Shown here: piece after piece, positions 1 through 6,544 of the stretch
Numbering within the stretch: position 1 is the stretch's first letter
Layout of the letters: every line of letters begins with the position of its first letter
Assembly (NCBI GenBank): GCA_000434175.1
Contig: HF999802.1
Location: forward strand, 86,938-99,630
DNA: 12,693 bases
Direction of reading: 5' to 3'
From: Mycoplasma sp. CAG:611
Lineage (GTDB): Bacteria > Bacillota_I > Bacilli_A > RF39 > UBA660
Made by a program: the position numbers and the translations under genes
Notes under the pieces: generated by a model
Databases searched by the model: none
The model's input: only the letters and a program-made list of their open reading frames with translations
What the model was told of the DNA's origin: nothing

Positions 1-5
1 AGAGG
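1..5 (+). promoter_or_regulatory. Ribosome binding site of the first small ORF
   Basis: AGAGG at the very left edge, six bases before the ATG at 12. A second ATG in the same frame lies at 9, but it is only three bases from the site, so 12 is the better start. The promoter, if any, lies outside the window. Confidence 0.5.
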
Positions 6-11
6 TTTATG

Positions 12-228
12 ATGAGTAAATATGAAGTTTTATGGAATTATATAAAAGACAATAATAAAGCAAGTTATATAATGACATTTGATGAAATTAAAAATATTTT
101 TAGGGTTTGATATTGACCATTCATTTTTAAATTATAAAAAAGAGTTAAATGAATATGGTTATGAAGTTAGTAGAATTAAACTAAAAGAAAAAATAATAAT
201 GTTTAATAAAATAAATAAGGAGGAATAA
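12..228 (+). pseudogene. Small uncharacterised protein, interrupted by a +1-nt frameshift
   Basis: From the ATG at 12 the frame encodes 32 residues (beginning MSKYEVLWNYIKDNN) and stops at TGA 108-110. A second open frame, shifted by one base, continues from about 100 to TAA 226-228 and reads LGFDIDHSFLNYKKELNEYG and onward. Removing one T from the T5 run at 97-101 joins the two into a continuous protein of about 71 residues (…EIKNILGFDIDHSF…). From memory this resembles a widespread uncharacterised small family of Clostridia and Bacilli with the pattern LWNYI…LTFDEI…IDHSFL.YKKEL.EYGY; function unknown and no search was possible. The stop lies two bases before the nitroreductase ATG, and the end of the gene supplies that gene's ribosome site, so the two are probably co-transcribed. 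The break could be a real mutation, an assembly or sequencing error in a homopolymer, or less likely a programmed +1 shift at TTT-AGG. Confidence 0.65.
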
Positions 229-230
229 TT

Positions 231-758
231 ATGAATGAAACATTAAAAGTATTAAAAGAAAGAAGAAGTTGTAGAAAGTTTAAAGAAGATATGATAACTA
301 ATGAAGAGCTAGAAAGTGTATTAGAAGCTGGAACTTATGCTCCGACAGGAAATGGTAAACAATCCCCAATTATAATAGCTATAACAAATAAAAAAATACG
401 TGATGAATTATCTTTGGAAAATAGAAAAGTAGGAAATATGCCTGAAGGATTTGATTCATTTTATAATGCTCCAGTTATTTTAGCAGTTTTAGCAGATAAA
501 TCAGTTAAAACTTACTTATATGATGGAAGTTTGGTAATGGGGAATATGCTAAATGCTTGTGAAAGTTTAGGATTAGGAAGTATTTGGATTCACCGTGCTA
601 AGGAAGTGTTTGAAGAAGAATTTGGAAAAAATCTTTTAAAAGGTTTAAATATTACTGGTGATTATGAAGGAATAGGATTTTGTGCTTTAGGTTATATGGA
701 TTGTGAAAAAGCATCTCCTGCTCCAAGAAAGGAAAATTATATTTATTATATTAAATAA
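231..758 (+). CDS. Nitroreductase-family FMN-dependent oxidoreductase
   Basis: A 175-residue protein of the nitroreductase fold. This family is usually a cytoplasmic FMN-binding dimer that reduces nitro-aromatics, quinones or flavins with NAD(P)H. Visible family signatures are the N-terminal phosphate/FMN-contacting RRSCRKF (residues 11-17), APTGNGKQSP (37-46), the central SLVMGNMLNACESLGLGSIWI helix and strand (about 100-120) and the C-terminal IGFCALGYM (about 149-157). The length is typical of the short, single-domain nitroreductases. The start at ATG 231 has a strong AAGGAGG at 217-223, seven bases upstream and overlapping the end of the frameshifted ORF, so translational coupling is likely. 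The physiological substrate cannot be read from the sequence. Confidence 0.9.
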   Translation: MNETLKVLKERRSCRKFKEDMITNEELESVLEAGTYAPTGNGKQSPIIIAITNKKIRDELSLENRKVGNMPEGFDSFYNAPVILAVLADKSVKTYLYDGSLVMGNMLNACESLGLGSIWIHRAKEVFEEEFGKNLLKGLNITGDYEGIGFCALGYMDCEKASPAPRKENYIYYIK

Positions 759-779
759 GTATTTTAAATATTTAATATA
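747..779. repeat. AT-only inverted repeat across the nitroreductase stop
   Basis: TATATTAAATA at 747-757 is perfectly complementary to TATTTAATATA at 769-779, with an 11-base loop. The stem contains no G-C pair and no T-tract follows, so it is a poor intrinsic terminator. It overlaps the presumed -35 region of the next gene and could be an operator, or simply chance in AT-rich DNA. Confidence 0.4.
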
Positions 780-790
780 TGTGATACAAT
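762..790 (+). promoter_or_regulatory. Extended -10 promoter of the FxLYD gene
   Basis: TACAAT at 785-790 is preceded by TG one base away (782-783), giving an extended -10. The -35 position, 17 bases upstream, is a poor TTTTAA (762-767), as extended -10 promoters allow. Transcription would start near 797, just before the AGGAGA ribosome site at 801-806. Confidence 0.5.
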
Positions 791-812
791 AAAAAAAGAT
801 AGGAGAATAAAT

Positions 813-1394
813 ATGAAAGAAAAAGAAATTAAAAAACCAAGTACTAAAAAAAGTACAACAAAAAAGACTACAACTAAACCTGAAAAAGTAAAAAATGTTG
901 GGAAAGAAAATCCTGTAAAAATGGAAGTTATAAGTGATAATATTAAAAAAGAAACAAAGAAAAAAATGCCAACATGGGCTATTTTAATAATTGTTCTTGG
1001 GGCTATTTTATTTGTTTTAGAGTTGATTTTTGTAGCAAATAATATAAATGATGAAATGAAAGCATTAAAACTTTATGAACAAGATGGTATTGTTTATATT
1101 GATAAAGGAAATTTAACAATAACTAAAGATGTTGTAGGATATTATAATAGTGAAAGTAATGTTTATTATGTTGAAGGATATTTACATAACAATTCAAATA
1201 GATCATATAAATCTATAACTATTTCTTATACAATTTATGATGCAAAAGGAAATGTTCTTGGAGAAAGTAATGCATTTTTATCAAATCTTGAAAAAGGAAA
1301 GACATGGAATTTTAAATCAGTTTATGATGATATTGATAGCAAAGATGCTTTAAGGTTTGAGATAAGAGAAGTTACATATTTTGCAGGAATGTAA
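813..1394 (+). CDS. Membrane-anchored FxLYD-domain protein
   Basis: 193 residues. Residues 1-52 are an extremely Lys/Thr-rich, low-complexity tail (KKPSTKKSTTKKTTTK…). One transmembrane helix spans about 53-76 (TWAILIIVLGAILFVLELIF). The remaining ~115 residues form a predicted outside domain with the signature of the FxLYD family: YYVEGYLHNNSNRSYKSITI (about 118-137), YTIYDAKGNVLG (139-150) and the NLEKGKTWNFKS strand (158-169). Positive-inside topology puts the Lys tail in the cytoplasm and the beta-sandwich FxLYD domain outside. FxLYD domains occur on many Gram-positive surface proteins; their biochemical role is not established. The start at 813 is supported by AGGAGA six bases upstream and its own promoter. 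Confidence 0.8.
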   Translation: MKEKEIKKPSTKKSTTKKTTTKPEKVKNVGKENPVKMEVISDNIKKETKKKMPTWAILIIVLGAILFVLELIFVANNINDEMKALKLYEQDGIVYIDKGNLTITKDVVGYYNSESNVYYVEGYLHNNSNRSYKSITISYTIYDAKGNVLGESNAFLSNLEKGKTWNFKSVYDDIDSKDALRFEIREVTYFAGM

Positions 1395-1397
1395 TTT

Positions 1398-1418
1398 GCA
1401 TTTATTAATAATTTATGC
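1398..1418. promoter_or_regulatory. Candidate operator: 21-bp imperfect dyad upstream of a -10
   Basis: GCATTTATTAATAATTTATGC reads as a dyad with eight of ten positions paired (GCAT..ATTA-A-TAAT..ATGC). It covers the -35 position of the promoter whose -10 is at 1425-1430, where a repressor would sit. This is inference: AT-rich DNA makes partial dyads common. Confidence 0.3.
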
Positions 1419-1430
1419 TATTCTTATAAT
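1402..1430 (+). promoter_or_regulatory. Promoter of the 160-residue membrane ORF
   Basis: A perfect TATAAT at 1425-1430 lies 17 bases after a weak TTATTA (1402-1407). It sits between the preceding stop codon and AAGGAAGG (1433-1440), which is the ribosome site for ATG 1448. Expected transcription start is near 1437, so the leader would be very short and could begin within the ribosome site. Confidence 0.5.
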
Positions 1431-1447
1431 AGAAGGAAGGTAAAGAT

Positions 1448-1930
1448 ATGGATATTAAAGATAATGAACGTGTTTTAGATAGTAATCATTATAGACGTGT
1501 TGTTGAAGAATATGAAAAAAATTATATGAATGATTTTTCATTTAAACAAAAACAAGAAGCTATAAATATGGGGAAAAACTCTAAGGTTAGAAATATTTCT
1601 AAACAAAAGGAAAGAAGAAGTAAAAAAACATTACCTGAAAAGGTAAAATCTGCGCTTGCTATAATTGCAACTTCTGCAATTGTTTTTGGAGTAGGATACG
1701 GAGTTTCTTCTGTAATGGAAAAAGCAGATTATTTACAAAAAAACGGAACTCCTTTGGGAGTTGACATTGAAAGTGTTGAAGATATGAGTGATATACAAAG
1801 ATTTTATCATTGGGTTGATGAACAAAACAGACTAGGTGGTAATTTAGATTATAACGAAGAAGCATATGATTTATATAGTCAAATTGTTTTAGGAAAAACA
1901 AGTAATCCAGGAACAGGAGCGAGAAAATAA
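1448..1930 (+). CDS. Uncharacterised single-pass membrane protein
   Basis: 160 residues; I do not recognise the family. An acidic/basic mixed N-terminal part (1-45) leads to a strongly basic stretch (about 46-67, including KQKERRSKK). One hydrophobic helix follows at about 68-89 (SALAIIATSAIVFGVGYGVSSV), Gly-rich in its second half. The 70-residue C-terminal part is mostly acidic and polar, includes RFYHWVDEQNRLGG (118-131), and ends in a short TSNPGTGARK tail. Charge distribution suggests N-in, C-out. The start has AAGGAAGG seven bases upstream. The next ORF begins one base after the stop, so the two probably form an operon ending at the terminator at 2142-2185. Confidence 0.7.
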   Translation: MDIKDNERVLDSNHYRRVVEEYEKNYMNDFSFKQKQEAINMGKNSKVRNISKQKERRSKKTLPEKVKSALAIIATSAIVFGVGYGVSSVMEKADYLQKNGTPLGVDIESVEDMSDIQRFYHWVDEQNRLGGNLDYNEEAYDLYSQIVLGKTSNPGTGARK

Positions 1931-1931
1931 T

Positions 1932-2138
1932 ATGGATGATATATTAATGTTAGATGATACAGAATTTTTAATTATTAAGGAACAACCTTATAATAATACA
2001 AATTATATTTATGCTATTGCTACTGATGGTACAAACGATGTTGTGTTTTTAAAAGAAACTGTAAGTGATAATGAAAAATATGTAGAAAGCGTTACTGATA
2101 AAGAAGAATTATCTAAAGTAATTGAGTTATTTAAATAA
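1932..2138 (+). CDS. Small uncharacterised protein, DUF1292-like in layout
   Basis: 68 residues, acidic, no membrane segment. The pattern is a run of alternating strands (EFLIIKEQPYNNTNYIYAIAT, then DVVFLKETVSDNEKYVESV) followed by a helix (DKEELSKVIELF). It resembles small DUF1292/YrzB-like proteins of Bacillota, which share the order short beta-sheet then …DEEE…K…F; this is a recollection of layout, not a search result. The gene starts one base after the preceding stop and uses AGGAG at 1915-1919 inside that gene, a slightly long spacing of 12 bases. It is the last gene before a terminator. Function unknown. Confidence 0.65.
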   Translation: MDDILMLDDTEFLIIKEQPYNNTNYIYAIATDGTNDVVFLKETVSDNEKYVESVTDKEELSKVIELFK

Positions 2139-2141
2139 TCC

Positions 2142-2185
2142 AAACATAAGTTCAAGTTTTTAATTGACTTATGTTTTTTCTTTTT
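2142..2185 (+). terminator. Intrinsic terminator after the two small ORFs
   Basis: AAACATAAG-T-TCAA (2142-2155) pairs with TTGA-CTTATGTTT (2164-2176), leaving one bulged T and a short loop. A T-rich run (2174-2185, broken by one C) follows. Its descending arm also provides the -35 of the recD2 promoter. Confidence 0.75.
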
Positions 2186-2192
2186 GTATAAT
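2164..2192 (+). promoter_or_regulatory. recD2 promoter, nested in the preceding terminator
   Basis: TTGACT (2164-2169) and TATAAT (2187-2192) are separated by exactly 17 bases, a near-consensus housekeeping promoter. The -35 lies in the descending arm of the terminator hairpin and the spacer carries its T-tract. Transcription should start near 2199, giving a leader of only about 9 bases before ATG 2208. Confidence 0.75.
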
Positions 2193-2207
2193 TTAATTGG
2201 TGATGTT

Positions 2208-4391
2208 ATGACATTTATAAAAGGTAATTTTAAACAATATATTTTTAGAAGTGATAAAGGTTATGTAGTAGGCCTTTTTAAAATAAAAGATACAAGTGAA
2301 GATTTAAAAAAGTTTCTTAGTAAAACAATAACTTTTACAGGTTATTTTAATACATTAAATGAAACTGATCTATATATATTTTATGGAAAAACAAATATTC
2401 ATGAAAAATATGGGGAGCAATTTATGGTTGATACTTATGAAATAACATTACCTAATGATAAAGATAATATTGTTGAATTTTTATCAAGTAAATTATTTCC
2501 TAAAATTGGTGAGAAAACTGCTACTAAAATAGTTGAAGTTTTAGGGGAAAATTGTTTAGGTTCAATTTTAAATAATCCTGATATTTTATATGATGTTCCA
2601 ACAGTTACGAAAAATCAAAAAGAAATAATAGAAACTAATTTGTTAAAACATCAGCAAAGTTATAAAGTTATCGTAGATTTAAATAAACTTGGTTTTTCAA
2701 CTAAAGATTCTTTGAAAATATATAATACATATAAAGAAAAAACAATGGAAGTAATAAAATATAATCCATATATATTAGTTGAAGATATTTATGAAATTTC
2801 TTTTAAAAAGATTGATAGTTTAAAAGCAAATTTTGATATTAAAGAGGATGATTCTAGGAGAATAAAATCTTGTATAAAATATATTTTAAATGAATTATCT
2901 TTTGCAAGTGGTAATACATACTTTTCTATAAATGATATATTAATATATTTAAAAAGAATATTATTTTTTGATAATTATGAACTTTTTGTATCTTGTTTAA
3001 ATCAATTAGTGGAAAATAAAGAAATTATTTTAGAAGATAATAAGTATTATTTAAAAAAAATGTATGAAGCAGAAAAATATATAGCAGAAAGGATATTTTC
3101 TTTGTCTAATGATTATAATAAAGATAGTGTTATAAGTTCTAATATTTTGGAAAATTTTGAAAAAGAAAATAATATAAAATTTAATAACGAACAATTACAT
3201 GCAATACAAGAAGCACTTATAAATAAGTTTTTAGTTATAACTGGAGGGCCTGGAACAGGTAAAACAACAATTATTAAATCAATTACAAAAATATATCAAC
3301 AAATAAATAATTATTCACCATATGAACTTGAAAGACATCTAGCGCTTTTAGCACCAACGGGAAGAGCTAGTAAAAGAATAACAGAACAATCGTTATTTCC
3401 TAGTTATACAATTCATAGGTTTTTAAAGTGGAATAAAGAAGATGATACTTTTAATATAAATGAAAATAATTTAAGTGAAGTAGATTTTGTTATAATAGAT
3501 GAATCTAGTATGATTGATACCTATTTGTTTTATAATTTATTATTAGGACTAAAAAAGACTACTAAAATAGTTTTAATCGGGGATTATAATCAACTTCCAA
3601 GTGTTGGACCAGGACAAGTTTTAAAAGATATTATTGATAGTGAATGTGTAAATGTAATTAAATTAAATAAATTATATAGACAAGAAGAAAATTCTAATAT
3701 TAGTTTATTTGCTTATAATATAAATAATAATATAATAGATTTTGATATATTTAATAAGGGTGATGATTTAATATTTAAAAACTGTTCTAGTGAAGAGTTA
3801 AAATCTTGTTTAAAAGAATATGTTTTAAAATATAAAGATATGGATATAAATAATTTTCAAGTTTTAGCACCTCTTTATAAAGGAGATAATGGAATTGATG
3901 ATTTAAATTATTATATTCAAGAATTAATAAATAAAAGAAGTGTTACTAAAACTGAAATTACTTATAATGGTGTTTTATTTAGACAAAATGATAAGGTTTT
4001 ACAACTTGTAAATAATATTGAAGAAAATATATTTAATGGGGATATCGGACAAGTTTTAAGAATTGAAAATAAAAAATCAAAAGCAATGACAATAGATTTT
4101 GATTCTAATATTGTAAGAATAACAGCATCTAATTTTAGTGATTTAAAGTTAGGTTATTGTATAAGTATACATAAAGCTCAAGGTAGTGAGTTTGATGTTG
4201 TTATTATTCCAATTTTAAATAAATATAGTATTATGTTATATAAAAAGCTTATTTATACTGCCACTACAAGGGCAAAGAAAAAACTTATTTTAATTGGGGA
4301 GTTATCCGCTTTAGAAAAAGCTATTTTAAATGATAAAGAAAATATTAGAAAAACATCTTTAAAAGATTTTATTATTTCATGCATTAAATAA
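2208..4391 (+). CDS. recD2: RecD2-type ATP-dependent DNA helicase (YrrC family)
   Basis: 727 residues, the usual size for RecD2, the SF1B 5'-3' helicase found in bacteria without RecBCD and linked to DNA repair and replication-fork maintenance. An N-terminal OB-like part carries FRSDKGYVVGLFK. A helix-hairpin-helix region follows near residue 100 (IGEKTATKI), then the motor: Walker A GGPGTGKTT (346-354, Lys352), motif Ia APTGRASKR (382-390), Walker B DFVIIDESSM (426-435, Asp431-Glu432), motif III GDYNQLPSVGPG (458-469), motif IV-like LYRQ (489-492), SIHKAQGSEFD (653-663) and motif VI YTATTRAKK (683-691). All catalytic motifs are intact. The open frame extends to a TTG at 2184, but the promoter places transcription start downstream of that codon and GGTGAT (2199-2204) serves ATG 2208, so 2208 is the start. 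It appears to be a single-gene unit or to run on into the small YtxH-like gene. Confidence 0.95.
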   Translation: MTFIKGNFKQYIFRSDKGYVVGLFKIKDTSEDLKKFLSKTITFTGYFNTLNETDLYIFYGKTNIHEKYGEQFMVDTYEITLPNDKDNIVEFLSSKLFPKIGEKTATKIVEVLGENCLGSILNNPDILYDVPTVTKNQKEIIETNLLKHQQSYKVIVDLNKLGFSTKDSLKIYNTYKEKTMEVIKYNPYILVEDIYEISFKKIDSLKANFDIKEDDSRRIKSCIKYILNELSFASGNTYFSINDILIYLKRILFFDNYELFVSCLNQLVENKEIILEDNKYYLKKMYEAEKYIAERIFSLSNDYNKDSVISSNILENFEKENNIKFNNEQLHAIQEALINKFLVITGGPGTGKTTIIKSITKIYQQINNYSPYELERHLALLAPTGRASKRITEQSLFPSYTIHRFLKWNKEDDTFNINENNLSEVDFVIIDESSMIDTYLFYNLLLGLKKTTKIVLIGDYNQLPSVGPGQVLKDIIDSECVNVIKLNKLYRQEENSNISLFAYNINNNIIDFDIFNKGDDLIFKNCSSEELKSCLKEYVLKYKDMDINNFQVLAPLYKGDNGIDDLNYYIQELINKRSVTKTEITYNGVLFRQNDKVLQLVNNIEENIFNGDIGQVLRIENKKSKAMTIDFDSNIVRITASNFSDLKLGYCISIHKAQGSEFDVVIIPILNKYSIMLYKKLIYTATTRAKKKLILIGELSALEKAILNDKENIRKTSLKDFIISCIK

Positions 4392-4395
4392 TAAA

Positions 4396-4414
4396 AAAAG
4401 TAAATAATACTTTT
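4396..4414 (+). other. Short AT-rich hairpin before the YtxH-like gene
   Basis: AAAAGTA (4396-4402) pairs with TACTTTT (4408-4414) around a 5-base loop, ending directly before the GAGGTGA ribosome site. It could weakly terminate recD2 transcripts or adjust translation of the next gene. No good promoter is seen in this 36-base gap. Confidence 0.35.
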
Positions 4415-4427
4415 GAGGTGAAGATTT

Positions 4428-4622
4428 TTGAAAGGATTTAAAAAAGCAGCTGCTTATGTTGTTGGTAGTATGGTAATAGCAGGGGCAGGAGTTTATTTTG
4501 CTTTACCTAAAGAAGCCAAACAAAATGTTAAGGATTTTATAGGTAACTTAAGAAGTGGTAAGAAAAATTCTTGTAATTGTTGTGATGAATGTACTTGTCA
4601 CTTAAAAAACTCTAATTTTTAA
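4428..4622 (+). CDS. Small YtxH-like membrane protein with Cys-rich tail
   Basis: 64 residues starting at TTG 4428, chosen because GAGGTGA (4415-4421) is six bases upstream and no ATG lies between. A hydrophobic helix spans about 8-26 (AAYVVGSMVIAGAGVYFAL) and is followed by the YtxH-like LPKEAKQNVKDFIGNLRSGKK pattern. YtxH proteins are small, single-helix, general-stress-associated proteins of Bacillota with no defined activity, and this one is shorter than most. Unusually, the C-terminus carries Cys49, 51, 52, 55 and 57 plus His58 within ten residues (CNCCDECTCH), a candidate metal or redox site. The terminator begins inside the last codons. Confidence 0.7.
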   Translation: MKGFKKAAAYVVGSMVIAGAGVYFALPKEAKQNVKDFIGNLRSGKKNSCNCCDECTCHLKNSNF

Positions 4623-4641
4623 TTAAATTAGGGTTTTTTTT
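4609..4641 (+). terminator. Intrinsic terminator of the YtxH-like gene
   Basis: ACTCTAATTT (4609-4618) pairs with AAATTAGGGT (4625-4634), ten pairs with one T-G wobble and a 6-base loop. Eight T follow (4634-4641). The last four codons and the stop (TAA 4620-4622) lie inside the hairpin. Confidence 0.85.
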
Positions 4642-4653
4642 AAAGATTTTTCA

Positions 4654-4662
4654 TGGTATACT
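4654..4662 (+). promoter_or_regulatory. Extended -10 promoter of the AI-2E-family gene
   Basis: TGGTATACT at 4654-4662 is an extended -10 (TG, one base, TATACT). The -35 position falls in the T-tract of the preceding terminator and has no useful match, so recognition would rest on the extended -10. Expected transcription start is near 4669; AAAGGA at 4675-4680 is the likely ribosome site, ten bases from ATG 4691. Confidence 0.55.
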
Positions 4663-4690
4663 ATTGTTAGTTTGAAAGGAATGAAGAGTT

Positions 4691-5842
4691 ATGAATAATA
4701 ATAAAAAAGAAGAATTAAATTATCATAATTTAAACGAAGTAATAGGTTTATCTAAAAAAATGTTAAAAATACTTTATACATGTGTTATTTTAGCTATTAT
4801 TGTATTTGTTATAATTTTATTTAAAAATCTAGAAATATTTAAAGTATTAGGATCTATTTTAGGAGTCATTAGTCCATTTTTTATAGGATTAGTAATTGCA
4901 TGGTTATTAGATCCCGCAGTTACTTATTTACAAAAGAAAAATGTAAAAAGATCAATTGGAACAATTGTAGTATTTTTTGTATTTATTCTGATTTTATATT
5001 TATTATTTAGAATAATGCTTCCACTTCTTTATACACAACTTAATGAATTTATTACTAATTCACTTCCAACTCTTATAAAATCAACAGGTACATTTATTGA
5101 AAATTTATTTACTAAATTAGAAGCGACAGGATTTGATTTTACATCAGTTGAAACTAGTGTATATAAAGCATTAGAAAATATTGGAGTAGATTTAACAACA
5201 GGACTTCCTAAAGCAGCTTTAAATGTTGTAAGTACGCTTGTATCATCTATTGGTACTTTTGGATTAGGGCTAATCGTAGGGTTTTATTTACTTATTGATT
5301 TTGAGGGTGTTAAAAAAATATTTAATTATATTCCAATAAAAAATAAAGAAGGATTTAATTATATAATTGGAAAATTAAATATAGCTTTTAGAAGTTTCGT
5401 TCAAGGAACATTATTTATATCATTAATTATAATGATTTTATCATCAATATTCTATGGAATAATTGGTCTTCCAAGTGCTTTACTTTTTGGACTTATTTGT
5501 GGAATTACAAATATAATTCCATACATTGGACCATGGATAGGTGGAGCAATATGCGTTATTGTAGGTTTAACAGTAAGCCCTTTAACTGGTATTTTAGCAG
5601 GAGTTGTAGCATTTGCTATACAACAAGTTGATGGAATGATTTTACAACCTTTAATTATGAGTAAAACAATGAAATTACATCCTGTAACAATTATGATAGG
5701 ATTATTAGTGTTTGGATATTTATTTGGTATACTTGGAATGATTTTTGCAACACCAGTAATGGCTAGTGTTAAAATAATAGCAAGTTATTATAATGAAAAA
5801 TATAATTTAATTGGAAGATTAAAAGAAAAGACAAATATATAA
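4691..5842 (+). CDS. AI-2E-family (PF01594) transporter/permease
   Basis: 383 residues, polytopic. The family's layout is visible: an N-terminal helix (about 25-45), LGVISPFFIGLVIAWLLDP (57-75) with the conserved polar Asp-Pro end, a third helix (IGTIVVFFVFILILYLLF, about 88-105), a long amphipathic outer segment (about 110-180), then a helix-rich C-terminal half. The latter contains GLGLIVGFYLLIDFE and the LPSALLFGLICGITNIIPYIGPWIG signature, and closes with GLLVFGYLFGILGMIFATPV. Family members have been proposed to export autoinducer-2, cell-wall intermediates or ions, or to act as Na+/H+ antiporters; substrate cannot be told from sequence. About 26 hydrophilic residues precede the first helix. 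It has its own promoter and is followed by a hairpin before cmk. Confidence 0.9.
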   Translation: MNNNKKEELNYHNLNEVIGLSKKMLKILYTCVILAIIVFVIILFKNLEIFKVLGSILGVISPFFIGLVIAWLLDPAVTYLQKKNVKRSIGTIVVFFVFILILYLLFRIMLPLLYTQLNEFITNSLPTLIKSTGTFIENLFTKLEATGFDFTSVETSVYKALENIGVDLTTGLPKAALNVVSTLVSSIGTFGLGLIVGFYLLIDFEGVKKIFNYIPIKNKEGFNYIIGKLNIAFRSFVQGTLFISLIIMILSSIFYGIIGLPSALLFGLICGITNIIPYIGPWIGGAICVIVGLTVSPLTGILAGVVAFAIQQVDGMILQPLIMSKTMKLHPVTIMIGLLVFGYLFGILGMIFATPVMASVKIIASYYNEKYNLIGRLKEKTNI

Positions 5843-5869
5843 AACTTATTTAATAATAAGTTTTATTTT
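5841..5869 (+). terminator. Hairpin between the permease and cmk, weak terminator
   Basis: AAAACTTATT (5841-5850) is perfectly complementary to AATAAGTTTT (5855-5864) around TAAT. The tail ATTTT is short, so termination may be partial. Since no convincing promoter is visible in the 42-base gap, cmk may depend on read-through. The left arm overlaps the stop codon. Confidence 0.55.
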
Positions 5870-5884
5870 GAAAGGAAACATTAT

Positions 5885-6544
5885 ATGAAAAAAAATATAA
5901 TAATAGCAATTGATGGTCCATGTGGAGTTGGGAAAGGAACAATTGCTAAGGAATTAGAAAAAAGACTTAACTTATTGAATATAGATACAGGGGCTATGTA
6001 TAGATGTGTTGCTTTATATGCTTTAGAAAATAATATAAAAAAAGAAGAACAAGAAAAATTAGAAGAAGTAGCAAAAAATATTGATATTAAACTTATAAAA
6101 GATAAAGTTTATTTAAACAATGAAGATGTTACAGAAAAAATAAGAAGTAACGAAGTATCAGATATTGTTTCTCCTATTTCAAATTACATTGGAGTAAGAG
6201 AAAGTATGTTACATCTTCAAAGAAGTTATGCTAAAAATAATGATATAGTTATGGAAGGAAGAGATATAACAACAGTTGTTTTTCCTAATGCTACTTATAA
6301 ATTTTATTTAGATGCTACTTTAGAAGAAAGAGCAAATAGAAGATATAAACAAAATAAATTAAATAATATTTCATGTACTTATGAAGAAGTACTTGAAAAT
6401 ATTGAAAAAAGAGATTACAATGATTTACATAAAAAAGTGGGAGCTTTAAAAAGAAGTGAAGACCAAGTATATATTGATACAACTAATAAAACTATTGAAG
6501 AAGTTGTTGATATTATATTAAATGTAGTAAGAGGTGAAAAATAA
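5885..6544 (+). CDS. cmk: Cytidylate (CMP/dCMP) kinase
   Basis: 219 residues, the normal size for bacterial Cmk, which phosphorylates CMP and dCMP to the diphosphates using ATP in the cytoplasm. The P-loop GPCGVGKGT occupies 11-19 (Lys17, Thr19). NIDTGAMYRCVALYALENN (32-50) is the NMP-binding motif with the Asp-Thr-Gly seen in the family. The family's CMP-binding insert follows, and MEGRDITTVVFPNATYKFYL (123-142) contains the GRD motif. RRYKQ and the late KRDYND (about 175-180) are in the LID region. AAAGGA (5871-5876) lies eight bases before ATG 5885. Its TAA shares a base with the ATG of alaS, so the two genes are translationally coupled, an unusual partner for cmk, which is commonly next to rpsA or der in Bacillota. 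Confidence 0.95.
   Translation: MKKNIIIAIDGPCGVGKGTIAKELEKRLNLLNIDTGAMYRCVALYALENNIKKEEQEKLEEVAKNIDIKLIKDKVYLNNEDVTEKIRSNEVSDIVSPISNYIGVRESMLHLQRSYAKNNDIVMEGRDITTVVFPNATYKFYLDATLEERANRRYKQNKLNNISCTYEEVLENIEKRDYNDLHKKVGALKRSEDQVYIDTTNKTIEEVVDIILNVVRGEK
6531..6536 (+). promoter_or_regulatory. Ribosome binding site of alaS inside cmk
   Basis: GAGGTG lies in the last codons of cmk, seven bases before ATG 6544. The stop and start overlap as TAATG (6542-6546), an arrangement for coupled or re-initiating translation. Confidence 0.75.

Noticed and set aside
108..110. TGA read as Trp or selenocysteine in the first small ORF
   Set aside because: Read-through gives only a few unrelated residues before another stop; the conserved-looking continuation is in the +1 frame, and TGG is used for Trp elsewhere.
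747..779. AT-only inverted repeat as the nitroreductase terminator
   Set aside because: No G-C pair in the stem and no T-tract; kept only as a repeat. Perfect AT palindromes arise easily at this base composition.
1659..1901. Reverse-strand 80-residue open frame
   Set aside because: Lies antisense within the 160-residue membrane-protein gene, which has a promoter and ribosome site; the reverse frame has no ribosome site and no recognisable protein character.
2184..2207. TTG start for recD2, adding eight residues
   Set aside because: The TTG is in the terminator T-tract and upstream of the predicted transcription start; GGTGAT serves ATG 2208.
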